Part shown: piece after piece, positions 51,155 to 60,280 of the stretch
Numbering within the stretch: position 1 is the stretch's first letter
How the letters are laid out: every line of letters starts with the position of its first letter
Source: Variovorax terrae
Lineage (GTDB): Bacteria; Pseudomonadota; Gammaproteobacteria; Burkholderiales; Burkholderiaceae_C
Length of the DNA stretch: 64,000 bases
Direction of reading: 5' to 3'
NCBI RefSeq assembly: GCF_022809125.1
Contig: NZ_JALGBI010000001.1
Coordinates: forward strand, 2,604,001-2,668,000
Program-made: the position numbers and the translations under genes
Notes under the pieces: generated by a model
The model's database searches: none
What the model saw: the letters and a program-made list of their open reading frames with translations, nothing else
Told to the model about the DNA's origin: nothing

Positions 51155-52792
51155 CTACTGGCCCTGAGCCAGGGCCAGGATCTTTTGCGCTTGCGTCAGG
51201 CCGACATTGGCCTCCGATCCCACCCAGGCCACAAACTCATCCGGCCGCACGAGCACCAGCGGCGCACCGTAGCGCGCGGCCTCTCCCTCCGACGAGGCTT
51301 CCACCACCTCGAGCGGCAGTTGCAGGGCCGCAGCGGCCTCCCGGAACGCCTGCACGCTCGCCGGCGGCGCGCCCAGCGCCAGCAGCGTGAAGCCCGCGCC
51401 CAGCGCCTCGAACACGTTGCCGCCCGACGAAAGAGCCGCTGGCGCCAGGTGATGGCCGGGCTGCGCCTCGAAGCGATGCGCTCCCTTGGCGCTGCTGGCC
51501 CGCTCGGCCGATCCTTCCTGCCAGACCACCGGCGAGCCTTCGTAGTGGGGCTCGAAGGCATGGACTTCCCCAACCGCCCCCTGCGCGCGCGCCTGCCAGG
51601 CCGCCTCGAAGGCTTCGCGGTCGCGTGCGGGATCGTGCGCGTCGAGGAACCCGTGGTCGGTCTCGATCGACTTCGCGATGAAATCGCGGATGGTGGACTG
51701 GAACACCGGCCGGCGCTCCGCGTCGTAGGAATCCAGCAAGTGCTCGCCGCCCCAACCCCGCAGCACCGCGGCCAGCTTCCACCCCAGGTTGCGTGCGTCT
51801 TCCAGACCCGAGTTGACGCCGTAGCCGCCATAGGGCGGATGGCTGTGCGCCGCGTCGCCCGCGATGAAGATGCGCCCGTTGCGGTAGCTGTCTGCCAGCA
51901 TGAAGCGCAGGTCCCAGAACCCGATGTGCTCGAACTCGATGTCGAACGGCGCGCCCACGGCCTCCTGGAGATAGGCGCGGAAATCGAAGTTGTCGGCCGT
52001 CGTGCCCGGGGGCACCGGCGCATGGAAGAACCAGGTGCTGCCCAGGTCCACGCGCCCGAAGAACTTCCAGTAGCCCTTGAGTTCGGGCTGCAGCACGTTG
52101 TAGTAGGACTTGCCCGGGTAGCGCGCCAGCAGCTCGTGCAGGCCGTGTGAGCGGAACACCAGCAGCACCATCAGGCGGTCGTGGTCGGTGCGCGTCTGCG
52201 CCAGCCCGGCCTGCTCCCGCACCCGCGAGCGGGCGCCGTCGCAGCCCACCGCGTAGGCCGCGCGCAGGGTGCGCCGGCCCTCGCCGCCACGCTGCGCCAC
52301 CGTCACGGTCACCCCCTCGGCGCCCTGCTCCACGGTTTCGGCACCCCAGCCGTACAGCGTCTGCACCGTCGGCAGTTCGGCCGCGCGGCGGCGCAGCACC
52401 GCCTCCGTGGCGTACTGGGGCAGGCGCTCGTTGGCCGTGTAGTAGTAGGGCTTGACCAGGTCGCGCTGCAGCCAGTCGTAGTGGTAGCCGCCCAGCAAGG
52501 TGCCATAGGCCGTGAGGCCGCCGATGCCGTATTCGGGTGGAATGGTGCGCGCGGCGCGCAGTTGCTTCTCGGCGCCCCAGGCATGGAAATGCTCCATCGT
52601 GCGCTGCGTGAGGTTCTGCCCCTTGGGGATGGGCTGGGGCTGCGGATGGCGCTCCACCACGATGCAGCGGATGCCGCGCTGGCCCAGCTCGATGGCCAGC
52701 CCCATGCCGACCGGCCCGCCGCCGATGATCGCGACTTCGGCGTCGTCGTGCTGCGGCATTTCTTCTTTCTCAGTCATTGCGTTCAAGGTCAT
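51155..52792 (-). CDS. FAD-dependent aromatic monooxygenase (PheA/TfdB family)
   Basis: This 545-residue flavoprotein has the Rossmann motif IIGGGPVGMGLAIELGQRG near residue 22, the AVGCDGARSRVR segment near 182 and RIFIAGDAAHSHPPYGGYGVNSGLEDARNLGWKLA near 305. These define single-component NAD(P)H-dependent hydroxylases of phenols, resorcinols and related aromatics (MhpA/PheA/TfdB group). It follows a Bug receptor by 7 bp. Substrate is unknown, probably a hydroxylated aromatic acid. Other in-frame ATGs exist at 52777 and 52759. Confidence 0.9.
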   Translation of the reverse strand: MTLNAMTEKEEMPQHDDAEVAIIGGGPVGMGLAIELGQRGIRCIVVERHPQPQPIPKGQNLTQRTMEHFHAWGAEKQLRAARTIPPEYGIGGLTAYGTLLGGYHYDWLQRDLVKPYYYTANERLPQYATEAVLRRRAAELPTVQTLYGWGAETVEQGAEGVTVTVAQRGGEGRRTLRAAYAVGCDGARSRVREQAGLAQTRTDHDRLMVLLVFRSHGLHELLARYPGKSYYNVLQPELKGYWKFFGRVDLGSTWFFHAPVPPGTTADNFDFRAYLQEAVGAPFDIEFEHIGFWDLRFMLADSYRNGRIFIAGDAAHSHPPYGGYGVNSGLEDARNLGWKLAAVLRGWGGEHLLDSYDAERRPVFQSTIRDFIAKSIETDHGFLDAHDPARDREAFEAAWQARAQGAVGEVHAFEPHYEGSPVVWQEGSAERASSAKGAHRFEAQPGHHLAPAALSSGGNVFEALGAGFTLLALGAPPASVQAFREAAAALQLPLEVVEASSEGEAARYGAPLVLVRPDEFVAWVGSEANVGLTQAQKILALAQGQ

Positions 52793-52799
52793 GCGCTCA

Positions 52800-53798
52800 T
52801 CACTCCGCGGTGATCCCTTGGGCCTTGATCAGGTCGCCCCAACGCTTGGCGTCCGCCGTCATGAGCTGCTTGAACGCCTCGGACGTGCTGGACTCCGGCG
52901 TCATGCCCTGCACCTCGAACGCCGAGGCGATGGCCGGCTTGGCCAGGATCTCGCGCAGTTCCTTGTTCAGTGGCTCGATGATGGCGCGGGGTGTGCCGCC
53001 GGGCGCGAGCACGCCGTACCACATGTCGACGTTGAGGTCGCCCAGGTTGAGCGTGCGCAGCGGCGGCACCTGGGGCAGCAGCGGGCTCGGCTGGTCGGAG
53101 CTGATGGCCAGCGCGCGCAGCTTGCCCGTCTTGACGTGCTGCAAGGCCACGTGGATCGGCAGGAACATCACGTCGATCTGGCCGCCCAGCAGGTCGGTCA
53201 CGGCCGGGGCCGTGCCGCGGTAGCTGATGTGCGTCAGCGAGATCCTGGCCCGGTTCTTCAGCAACTCCATGGCCAGGTGGTGCGGCGTGCCGGCGCCGGG
53301 CGAGCCGTAGTTGAGCTCGCCGGGATGGCTCTTGGCATAGGCGATCAGCCCGCTCAGGGAATCCACCTTGGCCGTGGGTCCCGCCACCAGCAGGAGCTGG
53401 CCGCGGCTCGTGAGGCTGACCGGCGCCAGATCCGTGAGCGGATCGAAACCCAGCTTGGGGTAGAGGGCCGGCGCCATCACCAGCGTGCTGACCGTCACCA
53501 GCAGCGTGTTGCCGTCCGGCGCGGCGCGCGCCACCTCCTGCGTGCCGATGTTGCCGGAAGCGCCTGCCTTGTTGTCCACGAAGAACGGGCGCTTCAGGCG
53601 CTCGGCCAGCTGCGGTGCGACCAGCCGGGCGATCAGGTCGATGCCGGTGCCCGGCGTGAACGGCACCACGAGGCGCACGGATCCGGCAGAGGCCTGCGCC
53701 CGCACGAACGGCGCCGCGAGCAGGCCCAACCCGCCCGCCACGAACTGGCGGCGGCGCTGCGAGGAAAAGAGAGGTGATGGATGCATGGTCTTCTTCAT
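52800..53798 (-). CDS. Bug-family solute receptor (FAD-monooxygenase operon)
   Basis: I choose ATG 53798 (332 residues); 53786 is an alternative. The N-terminus RRRQFVAGGLGLLAAPFVRA is a twin-Arg-like signal. LVVPFTPGTGIDLIARLVA, DNKAGASGNIGTQEVA, DGNTLLVTV and SYRGTAPAVTDLLGGQ follow the Bug pattern. It is coupled to the FAD monooxygenase (7 bp) and diverges from the disrupted LysR gene. Its ligand is probably the monooxygenase's aromatic substrate. Confidence 0.92.
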   Translation of the reverse strand: MKKTMHPSPLFSSQRRRQFVAGGLGLLAAPFVRAQASAGSVRLVVPFTPGTGIDLIARLVAPQLAERLKRPFFVDNKAGASGNIGTQEVARAAPDGNTLLVTVSTLVMAPALYPKLGFDPLTDLAPVSLTSRGQLLLVAGPTAKVDSLSGLIAYAKSHPGELNYGSPGAGTPHHLAMELLKNRARISLTHISYRGTAPAVTDLLGGQIDVMFLPIHVALQHVKTGKLRALAISSDQPSPLLPQVPPLRTLNLGDLNVDMWYGVLAPGGTPRAIIEPLNKELREILAKPAIASAFEVQGMTPESSTSEAFKQLMTADAKRWGDLIKAQGITAE

Positions 53799-53827
53799 GT
53801 CAATGGGCAAAGCGGTGTTAGCCGACA

Positions 53828-53853
53828 ATTCAAACTGGTTTCCTGACTTGAAT
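53828..53853. promoter_or_regulatory. ATTCAA-N14-TTGAAT inverted repeat, candidate LysR site
   Basis: A perfect 6-bp inverted repeat lies between the divergent Bug and LysR genes, 17 bp before the LysR start. It has the spacing of a LysR recognition site. The regulator that would bind it is itself frameshifted. Confidence 0.4.
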
Positions 53854-53869
53854 CAAGCGGAAGATTCTG

Positions 53870-54810
53870 ATGAATTCCTCAGCCAAATTGATGAATCTGA
53901 ATGGCCGGCAGTTGCTGGCATTTCTGGAGATCAGCCGTCTCAAGAGTTTCGCCAAGGCCGCCGAGCGCATCCACCTGTCCCCCTCGGGCATGAGCATGCT
54001 CGTCAAGGAGCTGGAAGACCAGGTGGGCGCCCGGCTGTTCGAGCGGACCACGCGCTCGGTCACCCTGACCGATGCCGGCCGCCGCCTGATGCCGGCCGCC
54101 GCCTGATGCCGGCTGCGGAAAGAATCGTCAACGAGCTTCGCGCGCTGGACGCCGAGATCGGCGGAGCGGAGGCCGCCGTGCGTTCGCGCCTCCACGTCGC
54201 GGCCACGCCGACGGTCTCCACCAGCTTGCTGCCCCGCGTCGTGAGCGAGTTCGGGCGAAGCCACCCGCAGGTGCGCGTGCATCTGGCGGATCTGGATGTC
54301 ACCCAGGTGCGCCGCGCCGTGCTGGAGGGCGAGGCCGACATCGGGCTGGGGTTCTTTGTGAAGCCCGCGGTGGGGCTGCTGCGCGAGCCGCTGTGCAAGT
54401 TCCGGCTGATGCGTGTCGACCCGCCGAGCCAGGGGCCGGCCGGCATCGGCCCGAGCCAGCCCTGGAGCAGCCTGGCGGAGCTGCCGCTGGTGAGCCTGCC
54501 TCCGGACAACCCCATCCAGGCCGTGATCGAGGACCACCTCTCCCGCATCGGACGCGGCCATGAGGACAGGCCCGTGATGAACTTCATGGGAACCCTGATT
54601 GCCATGGTCGGCGCCGGACTGGGCCATGCCATCGTCCCGGCCTTCGCGCTCGAAGAATGCCTGCGCCATGGGCTGAGCGTGTCCATGCTGGTGGAGCCCG
54701 CCGTCCACCTCGATCTGTTCGTCGTCTCGCGCCGCGGCGCGCGGCCCAAGCCCGCTGCGCTCGAATTCGCGGCCGCGGTCAAGCGGGCGGCCACCCGCCT
54801 GGCCCACTGA
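53870..54810 (+). pseudogene. LysR regulator split by a 17-bp tandem duplication
   Basis: The gene starts at ATG 53870 (or 53891) with a LysR helix-turn-helix (LLAFLEISRLKSFAKAAERIHLSPSGMSMLVKELEDQVGARLF). The unit GATGCCGGCCGCCGCCT is present twice in tandem (54071-54087, 54088-54104), shifting the frame so that translation stops at 54106 after 78 residues. Removing one unit restores a normal 307-residue LysR reading DAGRRLMPAAERIVNELRAL. The stop and a downstream ATG overlap as TGATG (54104-54108), so the effector domain (54106-54810) might be made by reinitiation. It faces the Bug-monooxygenase operon. Confidence 0.85.
54071..54104 (+). repeat. 17-bp tandem duplication in the LysR gene
   Basis: Two identical 17-bp units lie back to back. 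A third, partial match (GATGCCGG) follows at 54105. Since 17 is not a multiple of three, the copy number sets the reading frame. Such a unit is typical of slipped-strand replication. Confidence 0.95.
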
Positions 54811-54837
54811 CCGGCAGGCACCGCAGGCCTTCAGGCC

Positions 54838-55842
54838 TCAAGCCCGCGACGTCGCAACGGCGTTGACTTCTGCCCCGGACCGCACCTCGATGCCGCACGC
54901 GGCAAGCCGTGCGGCGATGGTCTGGATTTCCTCGAGCCGCGGCGCGGGCATCGGGGGGCGCATCACGGGGGAGTCGATCCACCCGCGCAGCCACGACGCC
55001 ACCTTGTAGCGCACATGCAGGCGCCCCGGCTCGGCGTAGATGTACTCCTGGAGTTCCGCCAACCCGCTGTCCCACAGCGCCCGCGCTGCGTTGGCGTCGT
55101 TGCGCTCCCATGCGGCCATATGGGCGAGCATCGGCTCCATGCCGTAGTTCCACGAGCCTGTGATGGTTCCGTCGATGCAGCCCGTTGCCAGGTACTCATG
55201 GAAAAACTGCGCGCTCGAGCAGAGTAATGCGACGTCCGGAAGGCTCTGCCGGAAAGCGCGCGAAAGAATGCGATGGCCTGGATAGGCATAGGTCGTTTTC
55301 CAGCCCACGATGTTGGGAACCTCCCGGCAGTAGCGCAGCGCTGCCTGCAAGGGCAGCCCGATGCCCCAGGGCTGGGAAGGCGTCACCACGGGGTGCACGA
55401 AGATCGGCAGGTCCGTGGCCCGGTCCTGCTCGAGGATCTGGTCGAGCCAGACCTCGGGGTACTTGAGCGGATCCCACGCGGAGCTCACGTCCATCGAACC
55501 GGCCGGCGGCGAGACAAACAGCCCCTGGGCGCCCATCTGCTTGGCGTCCTTCGCACCATCGACCGTGTCGGAAGTCGTCCAGCCGAAGGTACCGGCAATC
55601 ACCGGCACCAGGCCGTTGGTTTCTTCGAGGACGATCTCCAGCACGCGCTGCTTTTCAGCGCGGGTCAGGTAGTAGATCTCGCCCGCCTCGGGGTTCGCCA
55701 CCAGGCCTCCGCGTTCTTTGAAGATGGGGTTCTTCAGATGCTGGCGAATCAGGTTCCGCAATCCGCTTTCGTCAATCTTCAGGTCGGGCCGCAGGGGTAG
55801 CAGGAGCGCCGAGTAGAGCCGGCGCGAGAGGGATGTCTTCAT
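54838..55842 (-). CDS. DapA/NanA-superfamily aldolase-like protein
   Basis: This 334-residue protein has the DHDPS/NAL barrel. The Schiff-base Lys is most likely Lys182 in IVGWKTTYA. The GTTGE loop is replaced by NPEAGEIYYL near residue 50, and the usual Tyr before the Pro loop is replaced in FVHPVVTPSQP near 148. It is therefore probably not dihydrodipicolinate synthase but an aldolase or dehydratase of another 2-oxo acid. It lies 35 bp after a Bug receptor in island B. Confidence 0.83.
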   Translation of the reverse strand: MKTSLSRRLYSALLLPLRPDLKIDESGLRNLIRQHLKNPIFKERGGLVANPEAGEIYYLTRAEKQRVLEIVLEETNGLVPVIAGTFGWTTSDTVDGAKDAKQMGAQGLFVSPPAGSMDVSSAWDPLKYPEVWLDQILEQDRATDLPIFVHPVVTPSQPWGIGLPLQAALRYCREVPNIVGWKTTYAYPGHRILSRAFRQSLPDVALLCSSAQFFHEYLATGCIDGTITGSWNYGMEPMLAHMAAWERNDANAARALWDSGLAELQEYIYAEPGRLHVRYKVASWLRGWIDSPVMRPPMPAPRLEEIQTIAARLAACGIEVRSGAEVNAVATSRA

Positions 55843-55877
55843 TGTTGAACGCTCCAGGGTACGAATGTGTTCACGTG

Positions 55878-56843
55878 CTATTCAAGCGGGACGTTGGCCC
55901 GCTGGACGGCCTTCTTCCACTGCAGGGAGTCGGCCGCCACGCGCTGCGCGAAGTCTTCGGGTGTGCCGCCCCGCGCGGTGATGGACAGCTTTTGCATCAG
56001 GGCCACCACCTCGGGGCTCTTGAGCACGTCGTTCAGCGCGCCGTTGAGCGCGAGCACGATCTCGCGCGGCGTGCCGGCCGGCGCCCATACCCCGAAATAA
56101 CCCTCGGGGTTGGCGAGCTTGATCCCCGCCTCCGCCATCGTGGGCACGTCCGGCATGCCGTGCAGCCTGGTGCGGCCGGTCACGGCCAGCATGCGCGCCA
56201 GGCCGCCGCGCACATAGCCCTCCGCCGAGACGGAACTGTCAAACATGAAGCTCAGGCGGCCTGCGGCCAGGTCCTGCACCGCCAGGGAGGTTCCCTTGTA
56301 CGGCACATGCGTGGCGCGCACGCCGGTGGCCAGCATGAAGTCTTCGGCGGACAAGTGCGCAATGGTGCCGATGCCCGCGGATCCAAAGCTGTTCTGGTCC
56401 CCCCGCTGCTTCATCGCGGCGACCAGCTCTGCCACCGTGCGTACCGATGAAGACGCGGGGATCAGCAGCGAACTGATGCCCGAGCCCAGATTGACCACCG
56501 GGGCAAAGTCCTTCTCGGGGTCGTACGGCAAGTTCGACCTGAGCGCCGCGGCCAGCGAGTGCGTGCTGCTGGAAGACAGCAGCAGCATGTAGCCATCCTT
56601 CTTCCCCTTGGCCACCGCGCCGGCGCCGATGAGGCCGCCTGCACCCGCACGGTTGTCGACGACGATCGGCTGCTTCAGAGCGGTGGAAAGATGCAGGGCG
56701 ATGGCCCGCCCGAACACATCCACGGAGCCGCCCGCCGGGAACGGCATGACCAGGACGATGGGCCGGCTGGGGTAGGCCTCGGCAAACGCCGGGCGTGCGG
56801 CAGCCCCGGCCAAGGCCAGGCTCAGAAGTTGCCTGCGCTTCAT
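55878..56843 (-). CDS. Bug-family solute receptor (island B, first)
   Basis: This 321-residue receptor starts at ATG 56843, overlapping the stop of the PEP-mutase-like gene by 4 bp. It has a signal peptide ending AFA-EAYPSRPI, then LVMPFPAGGSVDVFGR, DNRAGAGGLIGAGAVAKGKKDGYMLLL and VPYKGTSLAVQDLAAGR. It is in a three-gene run: PEP-mutase-like protein, Bug, DapA-like protein. Confidence 0.92.
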   Translation of the reverse strand: MKRRQLLSLALAGAAARPAFAEAYPSRPIVLVMPFPAGGSVDVFGRAIALHLSTALKQPIVVDNRAGAGGLIGAGAVAKGKKDGYMLLLSSSSTHSLAAALRSNLPYDPEKDFAPVVNLGSGISSLLIPASSSVRTVAELVAAMKQRGDQNSFGSAGIGTIAHLSAEDFMLATGVRATHVPYKGTSLAVQDLAAGRLSFMFDSSVSAEGYVRGGLARMLAVTGRTRLHGMPDVPTMAEAGIKLANPEGYFGVWAPAGTPREIVLALNGALNDVLKSPEVVALMQKLSITARGGTPEDFAQRVAADSLQWKKAVQRANVPLE

Positions 56844-57823
56844 CGCTGGTTCTCCGAGGCTTCCTGGGCCGGGCGATGGCCCCAGGTGGTTTCGTAGTCG
56901 CGCTGGCTTTCGGGCGGAATGAAGCTTGCCTCCAGTTCCCGCACCTTGGGCAGGCCCGTGAGGGCAGCGAGGTTGGGCACGCCATAGGGGCCGTTGCGCA
57001 TCTGCGCCTGCCATTCCGCGATGGCCGGCAAGCCGCGTGCCTTGAAGTCGTGCAGCACGTGCCAGGCAGCCTGCATGCCGACCGATGCCGTGATGGTCGG
57101 GTACAGCGCGACCCGCACGCCCAGGGCTTCAAGCTCCTTCGGCGTCGGTGGCGGACCGGCGCCGCCCCAGATCGTGAGAACCGGCACCTTCACCTTGCGG
57201 CACACTTCTTCGAGCTGTTCGCGTGTCTGGGAGGAGTTCAGCCAGATCAGGTCGGCACCGCCTTCATCGGCATAGGCCTGGCAGCGCGCGAGCGTCGATT
57301 CCCAGGTTTCGCCTTCGGCACCGAGCGCATCCACGCGCGCGCACACCACGAATTCGGGGTCGATGGCCTGGCGCGCGTCGATGGCGGCGCGGATTTTGCC
57401 AACCGCTTCGCGCTGACTGATGCAGCGGCGCCCGGCCAGGGTGCCGGACTTCTTGGGCGCCTCCTGGTCTTCGATCTGGAGGGCTGCGGCCCCGGAGCGC
57501 ACGCACTCCTGCACGGCGTACCAGACATTCACGGCGTTGCCAAAGCCCGTGTCGAAATCCACCAGCACGGGAATGTCCACGCGGGCGGCGATGTGGCGGG
57601 CATGGTCGACAAAGTCGCGCAGCCCCACAACCCCGGTATCCGGGTAGCCGTACAGGAACGCCGAGAGCTGCGATCCGGCAAGAAAGAAGGACTCGAAGCC
57701 CGCTTCCTGCGCCATCTTCGCCAGCAACGGACTGAATCCGCCAGGCATCACCAGGATCTCGTTTCGTGCGAGCAGCTCGCGCATGCGCCTGCGCTTGCGT
57801 GTGGCTTCATTCAAAGCTTCCAT
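56840..57823 (-). CDS. Isocitrate-lyase/PEP-mutase superfamily protein
   Basis: This 327-residue protein has the ICL/PEPM barrel: VLVDFDTGFGN (Asp89, Asp91) binding magnesium, and LQIEDQEAPKKSG (Glu118-Gly127). The superfamily lyases use KKCGH here; Ser126 replaces the catalytic Cys, as in PEP mutase or oxaloacetate decarboxylase relatives rather than isocitrate lyase. I start at ATG 57823, preceded by GGGGAAAG; an upstream in-frame ATG at 57850 is possible. It heads the run with a Bug and a DapA-like protein and diverges from an IclR gene. Confidence 0.85.
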   Translation of the reverse strand: MEALNEATRKRRRMRELLARNEILVMPGGFSPLLAKMAQEAGFESFFLAGSQLSAFLYGYPDTGVVGLRDFVDHARHIAARVDIPVLVDFDTGFGNAVNVWYAVQECVRSGAAALQIEDQEAPKKSGTLAGRRCISQREAVGKIRAAIDARQAIDPEFVVCARVDALGAEGETWESTLARCQAYADEGGADLIWLNSSQTREQLEEVCRKVKVPVLTIWGGAGPPPTPKELEALGVRVALYPTITASVGMQAAWHVLHDFKARGLPAIAEWQAQMRNGPYGVPNLAALTGLPKVRELEASFIPPESQRDYETTWGHRPAQEASENQR

Positions 57824-57946
57824 GTGTCTTTCCCCAAAAAGGCCTGGCAAGGCCTGTCAATGCGCACCGATTCCCATGAATCCGTGCAGACCCGCTGGCC
57901 ATTCCCTCTGCTTCAAGGACTTCCAGCGCCCGATTCAAAGCAGATT

Positions 57947-57980
57947 TTCCACATTGGACAATCATTTGGTTATTGTGGAA
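57947..57980. promoter_or_regulatory. TTCCACA-N20-TGTGGAA inverted repeat, candidate IclR site
   Basis: A perfect 7-bp inverted repeat lies in the 187-bp gap between the divergent PEP-mutase-like and IclR genes. A direct repeat ATACACTT (near 57980 and 57997) follows it. IclR regulators often bind symmetric sites in such gaps; this assignment is from position. Confidence 0.4.
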
Positions 57981-58010
57981 TACACTTAGAACCCTGATAC
58001 ACTTGTTTGC

Positions 58011-58799
58011 GTGAGCGGAAATCCCCCTATTCCCCCCCTCCCCGCGGACGAGCCAGCCGCCCAGGACAAGCGCGGCATCCAGTCGGTTGACGCCGCCGTC
58101 GCCATCCTCAATGTGGTGGCCTCCGCGGCAGGCCCCCAGCCGCTCACCGCCATCGCCAAGGCATCGGCCAATTCAGCCAGCACGACCCACCGGTATCTGG
58201 TGAGCCTGCAACGCGGGGGGCTGGTCCGCCAGGACCCCAGCACAGGGTGGTACGACCTTGGAGCTTCAGCGCTGCAACTCGGCCTGGCGGCCCTCAGGCG
58301 CATGGATTCGGTGGAGGTGGCTCAGCGGCATGCGGCGCAACTGGCGGTGGAAACGGGAACAGCCTGCTTCGTTTCCATCTGGAGCGAAGACGGCCCGATG
58401 ATCGTGCGCTGGTTCCACGGCCGGCGCGTGATCATGACCATGGCGGGCGTCGGAAGCGTGCTGCCGCTTCGGGAGTCTTCCTCCGGCCTGATCTTCGCTG
58501 CCTACCTGCCGGTCCATCTCGTGAAGACCTGGACGGCGGCCCACACCCTGGCCTACGACGAGTTGGAGCCCGAACTCAGGCAGATCCGCACCCAGGGTTT
58601 TGCCTGGGTGGACGGCAGGATGGGCACGGGGCTCCGAGGCGTTTCGGCGCCTGTGCTCGACATGTTCGGAGAAATCCGCTGCTCCCTGACCTTGCTGAGC
58701 CCCGATCCCGCGCTGATCCAACTCCCGAACGAGGCACAGGCGCGCCTGGTCGCCGCAGGTCGAGCGGCCTCGCTGCAATTGGGCAACCGCAGCGCCTGA
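58011..58799 (+). CDS. IclR-family transcriptional regulator (island B)
   Basis: This 262-residue protein starts at GTG 58011. The winged helix-turn-helix spans about residues 22-80 (IQSVDAAVAILNVVASAAGPQPLTAIAKASANSASTTHRYLVSLQRGGLV) and the effector domain about 95-255. It diverges from the PEP-mutase-Bug-DapA run and is convergent with the MmgE/PrpD gene, so it probably controls island B. Confidence 0.9.
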   Translation: MSGNPPIPPLPADEPAAQDKRGIQSVDAAVAILNVVASAAGPQPLTAIAKASANSASTTHRYLVSLQRGGLVRQDPSTGWYDLGASALQLGLAALRRMDSVEVAQRHAAQLAVETGTACFVSIWSEDGPMIVRWFHGRRVIMTMAGVGSVLPLRESSSGLIFAAYLPVHLVKTWTAAHTLAYDELEPELRQIRTQGFAWVDGRMGTGLRGVSAPVLDMFGEIRCSLTLLSPDPALIQLPNEAQARLVAAGRAASLQLGNRSA

Positions 58800-58873
58800 C
58801 GCTGCAAGGCACGGTCACGGCCTGCGGCCGGCCATCCCGCGCCAGCTTTGATTTTCCCGGGGGGTCGTTTCCT

Positions 58874-60256
58874 TCAAACTTCTTTGGCAAGCGTGCGAAG
58901 ACCCGCACACAACGGGCGAATCTTCGCAGTGGACGCAATGCCTCGCCAATCAGCGTAAGAGGCAGCAACGTCGGCAGCTTGCGCGCTGGCGCAATCGCGA
59001 AACTTCGCCTCCAGCTCCTGCTCGGACAGCGGGTTGCCGGGATAGCCCTTGGGATCCACGACCTTGCGGGTGAAGCTGCGGCCATCGCCCATGTGGAGGG
59101 TGGTGGTTGCCCAGCTCCTGGTCGTCGAAGGCATGTCGCCCGGCTGCGCCGGATCGGGCGACATCGCTACACGCGGGATGAAATCGGCGATATCGGATCG
59201 GTCCATGGCCGTGCGCCGGAATGTGGCCAAACGCAGGTCTTTGTCCAGGGCTGCGGCAGCAACGCAGTAGGCCATGCTGAAGCGAGCCTGCATCTCGTCG
59301 CGCGGCTGCACGTACATCAGGTTGCGGACAGCCGGCTCGGAAACCTGAGTGTCGATGCCCACGATGTCGGCCACAGCCAGCCCGTTCGCCTGCATCATGC
59401 CGATGACCGCATCCACCACACGATGGGTGCTGGCGCAACAGGGGTAACGCTTGAGCCAGACGCCGGGCGACACGATGGCAGGCGGCCCATCAAGACGTTG
59501 GAGGACGGAGCCAAAACCAGCGGCACCATCACCCGCCATCAGATCCAGGAAGCCCCGTTCACCCTCGAAGATTGCGGGGTCTGCCGTCACGCCGGCCGCA
59601 GCCATCTGCGCGGCGAGGATGCCGTTCTTCGCACCCAGGCCCGCGTGCAATGGCTTGGTGTTGGTGCCGAACTGGCGCTTGAAGCCCGCAGCCATGCTGG
59701 TGGCTATGCTCATGGCATGGCAGGACTGCTGCGCATCCAGCCGGAGCAGCCGGGCGCATGCCGCTGCGGCAGACGGCGCGCCAAGCGTCAGGGTGGTGTG
59801 CCAGCCGCGCGAATAATGCGTCATGTTGACGGCTTCCGCCAGGCACTCCTGCACTTCCACGCCAACGATGTACGCGTCCACCAGGTCGGCGCCGCTCGCG
59901 TCCATCTGCTCGCCCAACGCCAGCAGCGCGGGCACCATCACGGCGCTGACGTGAGAAGCGGCCGGATCCAGAACATCGTCAAAGTCGAGCGCATGGGCCG
60001 ATGTTCCGTTGAGCAGCGCCGCCCATGGCGCATCGACGCCGCCGGCTGTACCTGCCTGGCTGGCCTCGCCGCCACCGCCCCATCGACCCAGGCCGGCCCG
60101 CACGCGCCGCACCGCTTCGTCATCGACACCGGCAATGATGCAGCCGATGGTGTCCGCGATGGCGCGCTGCGCCTGGTCCATCGCGTCCGCTTGCCAGTTG
60201 CGCGGCGCCTGCGCGATCCACTGTGCCAGCCGCGCCGTAAATCCCGTGTTGCTCAT
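58874..60256 (-). CDS. MmgE/PrpD family protein (island B)
   Basis: This 460-residue protein has the family's N-terminal AIADTIGCIIAG near residue 32, HALDFDDVLDPAASHVSAVMVPALLALGE near 88, RGWHTTLTLGAPSAAAACARLL near 149, and KRQFGTNTKPLHAGLGAKNGILAAQMAA near 193. It is distinct from the island A copy. A dehydratase, epimerase or decarboxylase of a tricarboxylate-like acid is likely. It lies 24 bp after the Bug at 60281-61288. Confidence 0.88.
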   Translation of the reverse strand: MSNTGFTARLAQWIAQAPRNWQADAMDQAQRAIADTIGCIIAGVDDEAVRRVRAGLGRWGGGGEASQAGTAGGVDAPWAALLNGTSAHALDFDDVLDPAASHVSAVMVPALLALGEQMDASGADLVDAYIVGVEVQECLAEAVNMTHYSRGWHTTLTLGAPSAAAACARLLRLDAQQSCHAMSIATSMAAGFKRQFGTNTKPLHAGLGAKNGILAAQMAAAGVTADPAIFEGERGFLDLMAGDGAAGFGSVLQRLDGPPAIVSPGVWLKRYPCCASTHRVVDAVIGMMQANGLAVADIVGIDTQVSEPAVRNLMYVQPRDEMQARFSMAYCVAAAALDKDLRLATFRRTAMDRSDIADFIPRVAMSPDPAQPGDMPSTTRSWATTTLHMGDGRSFTRKVVDPKGYPGNPLSEQELEAKFRDCASAQAADVAASYADWRGIASTAKIRPLCAGLRTLAKEV

Positions 60257-60280
60257 GACGCTCTCCGCTGTTGCGTTGCT

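Noticed and set aside
54838..55842. Calling the aldolase-like gene dapA
   Set aside because: The GTTGE loop and the conserved Tyr of dihydrodipicolinate synthase are missing, and the context is catabolic.
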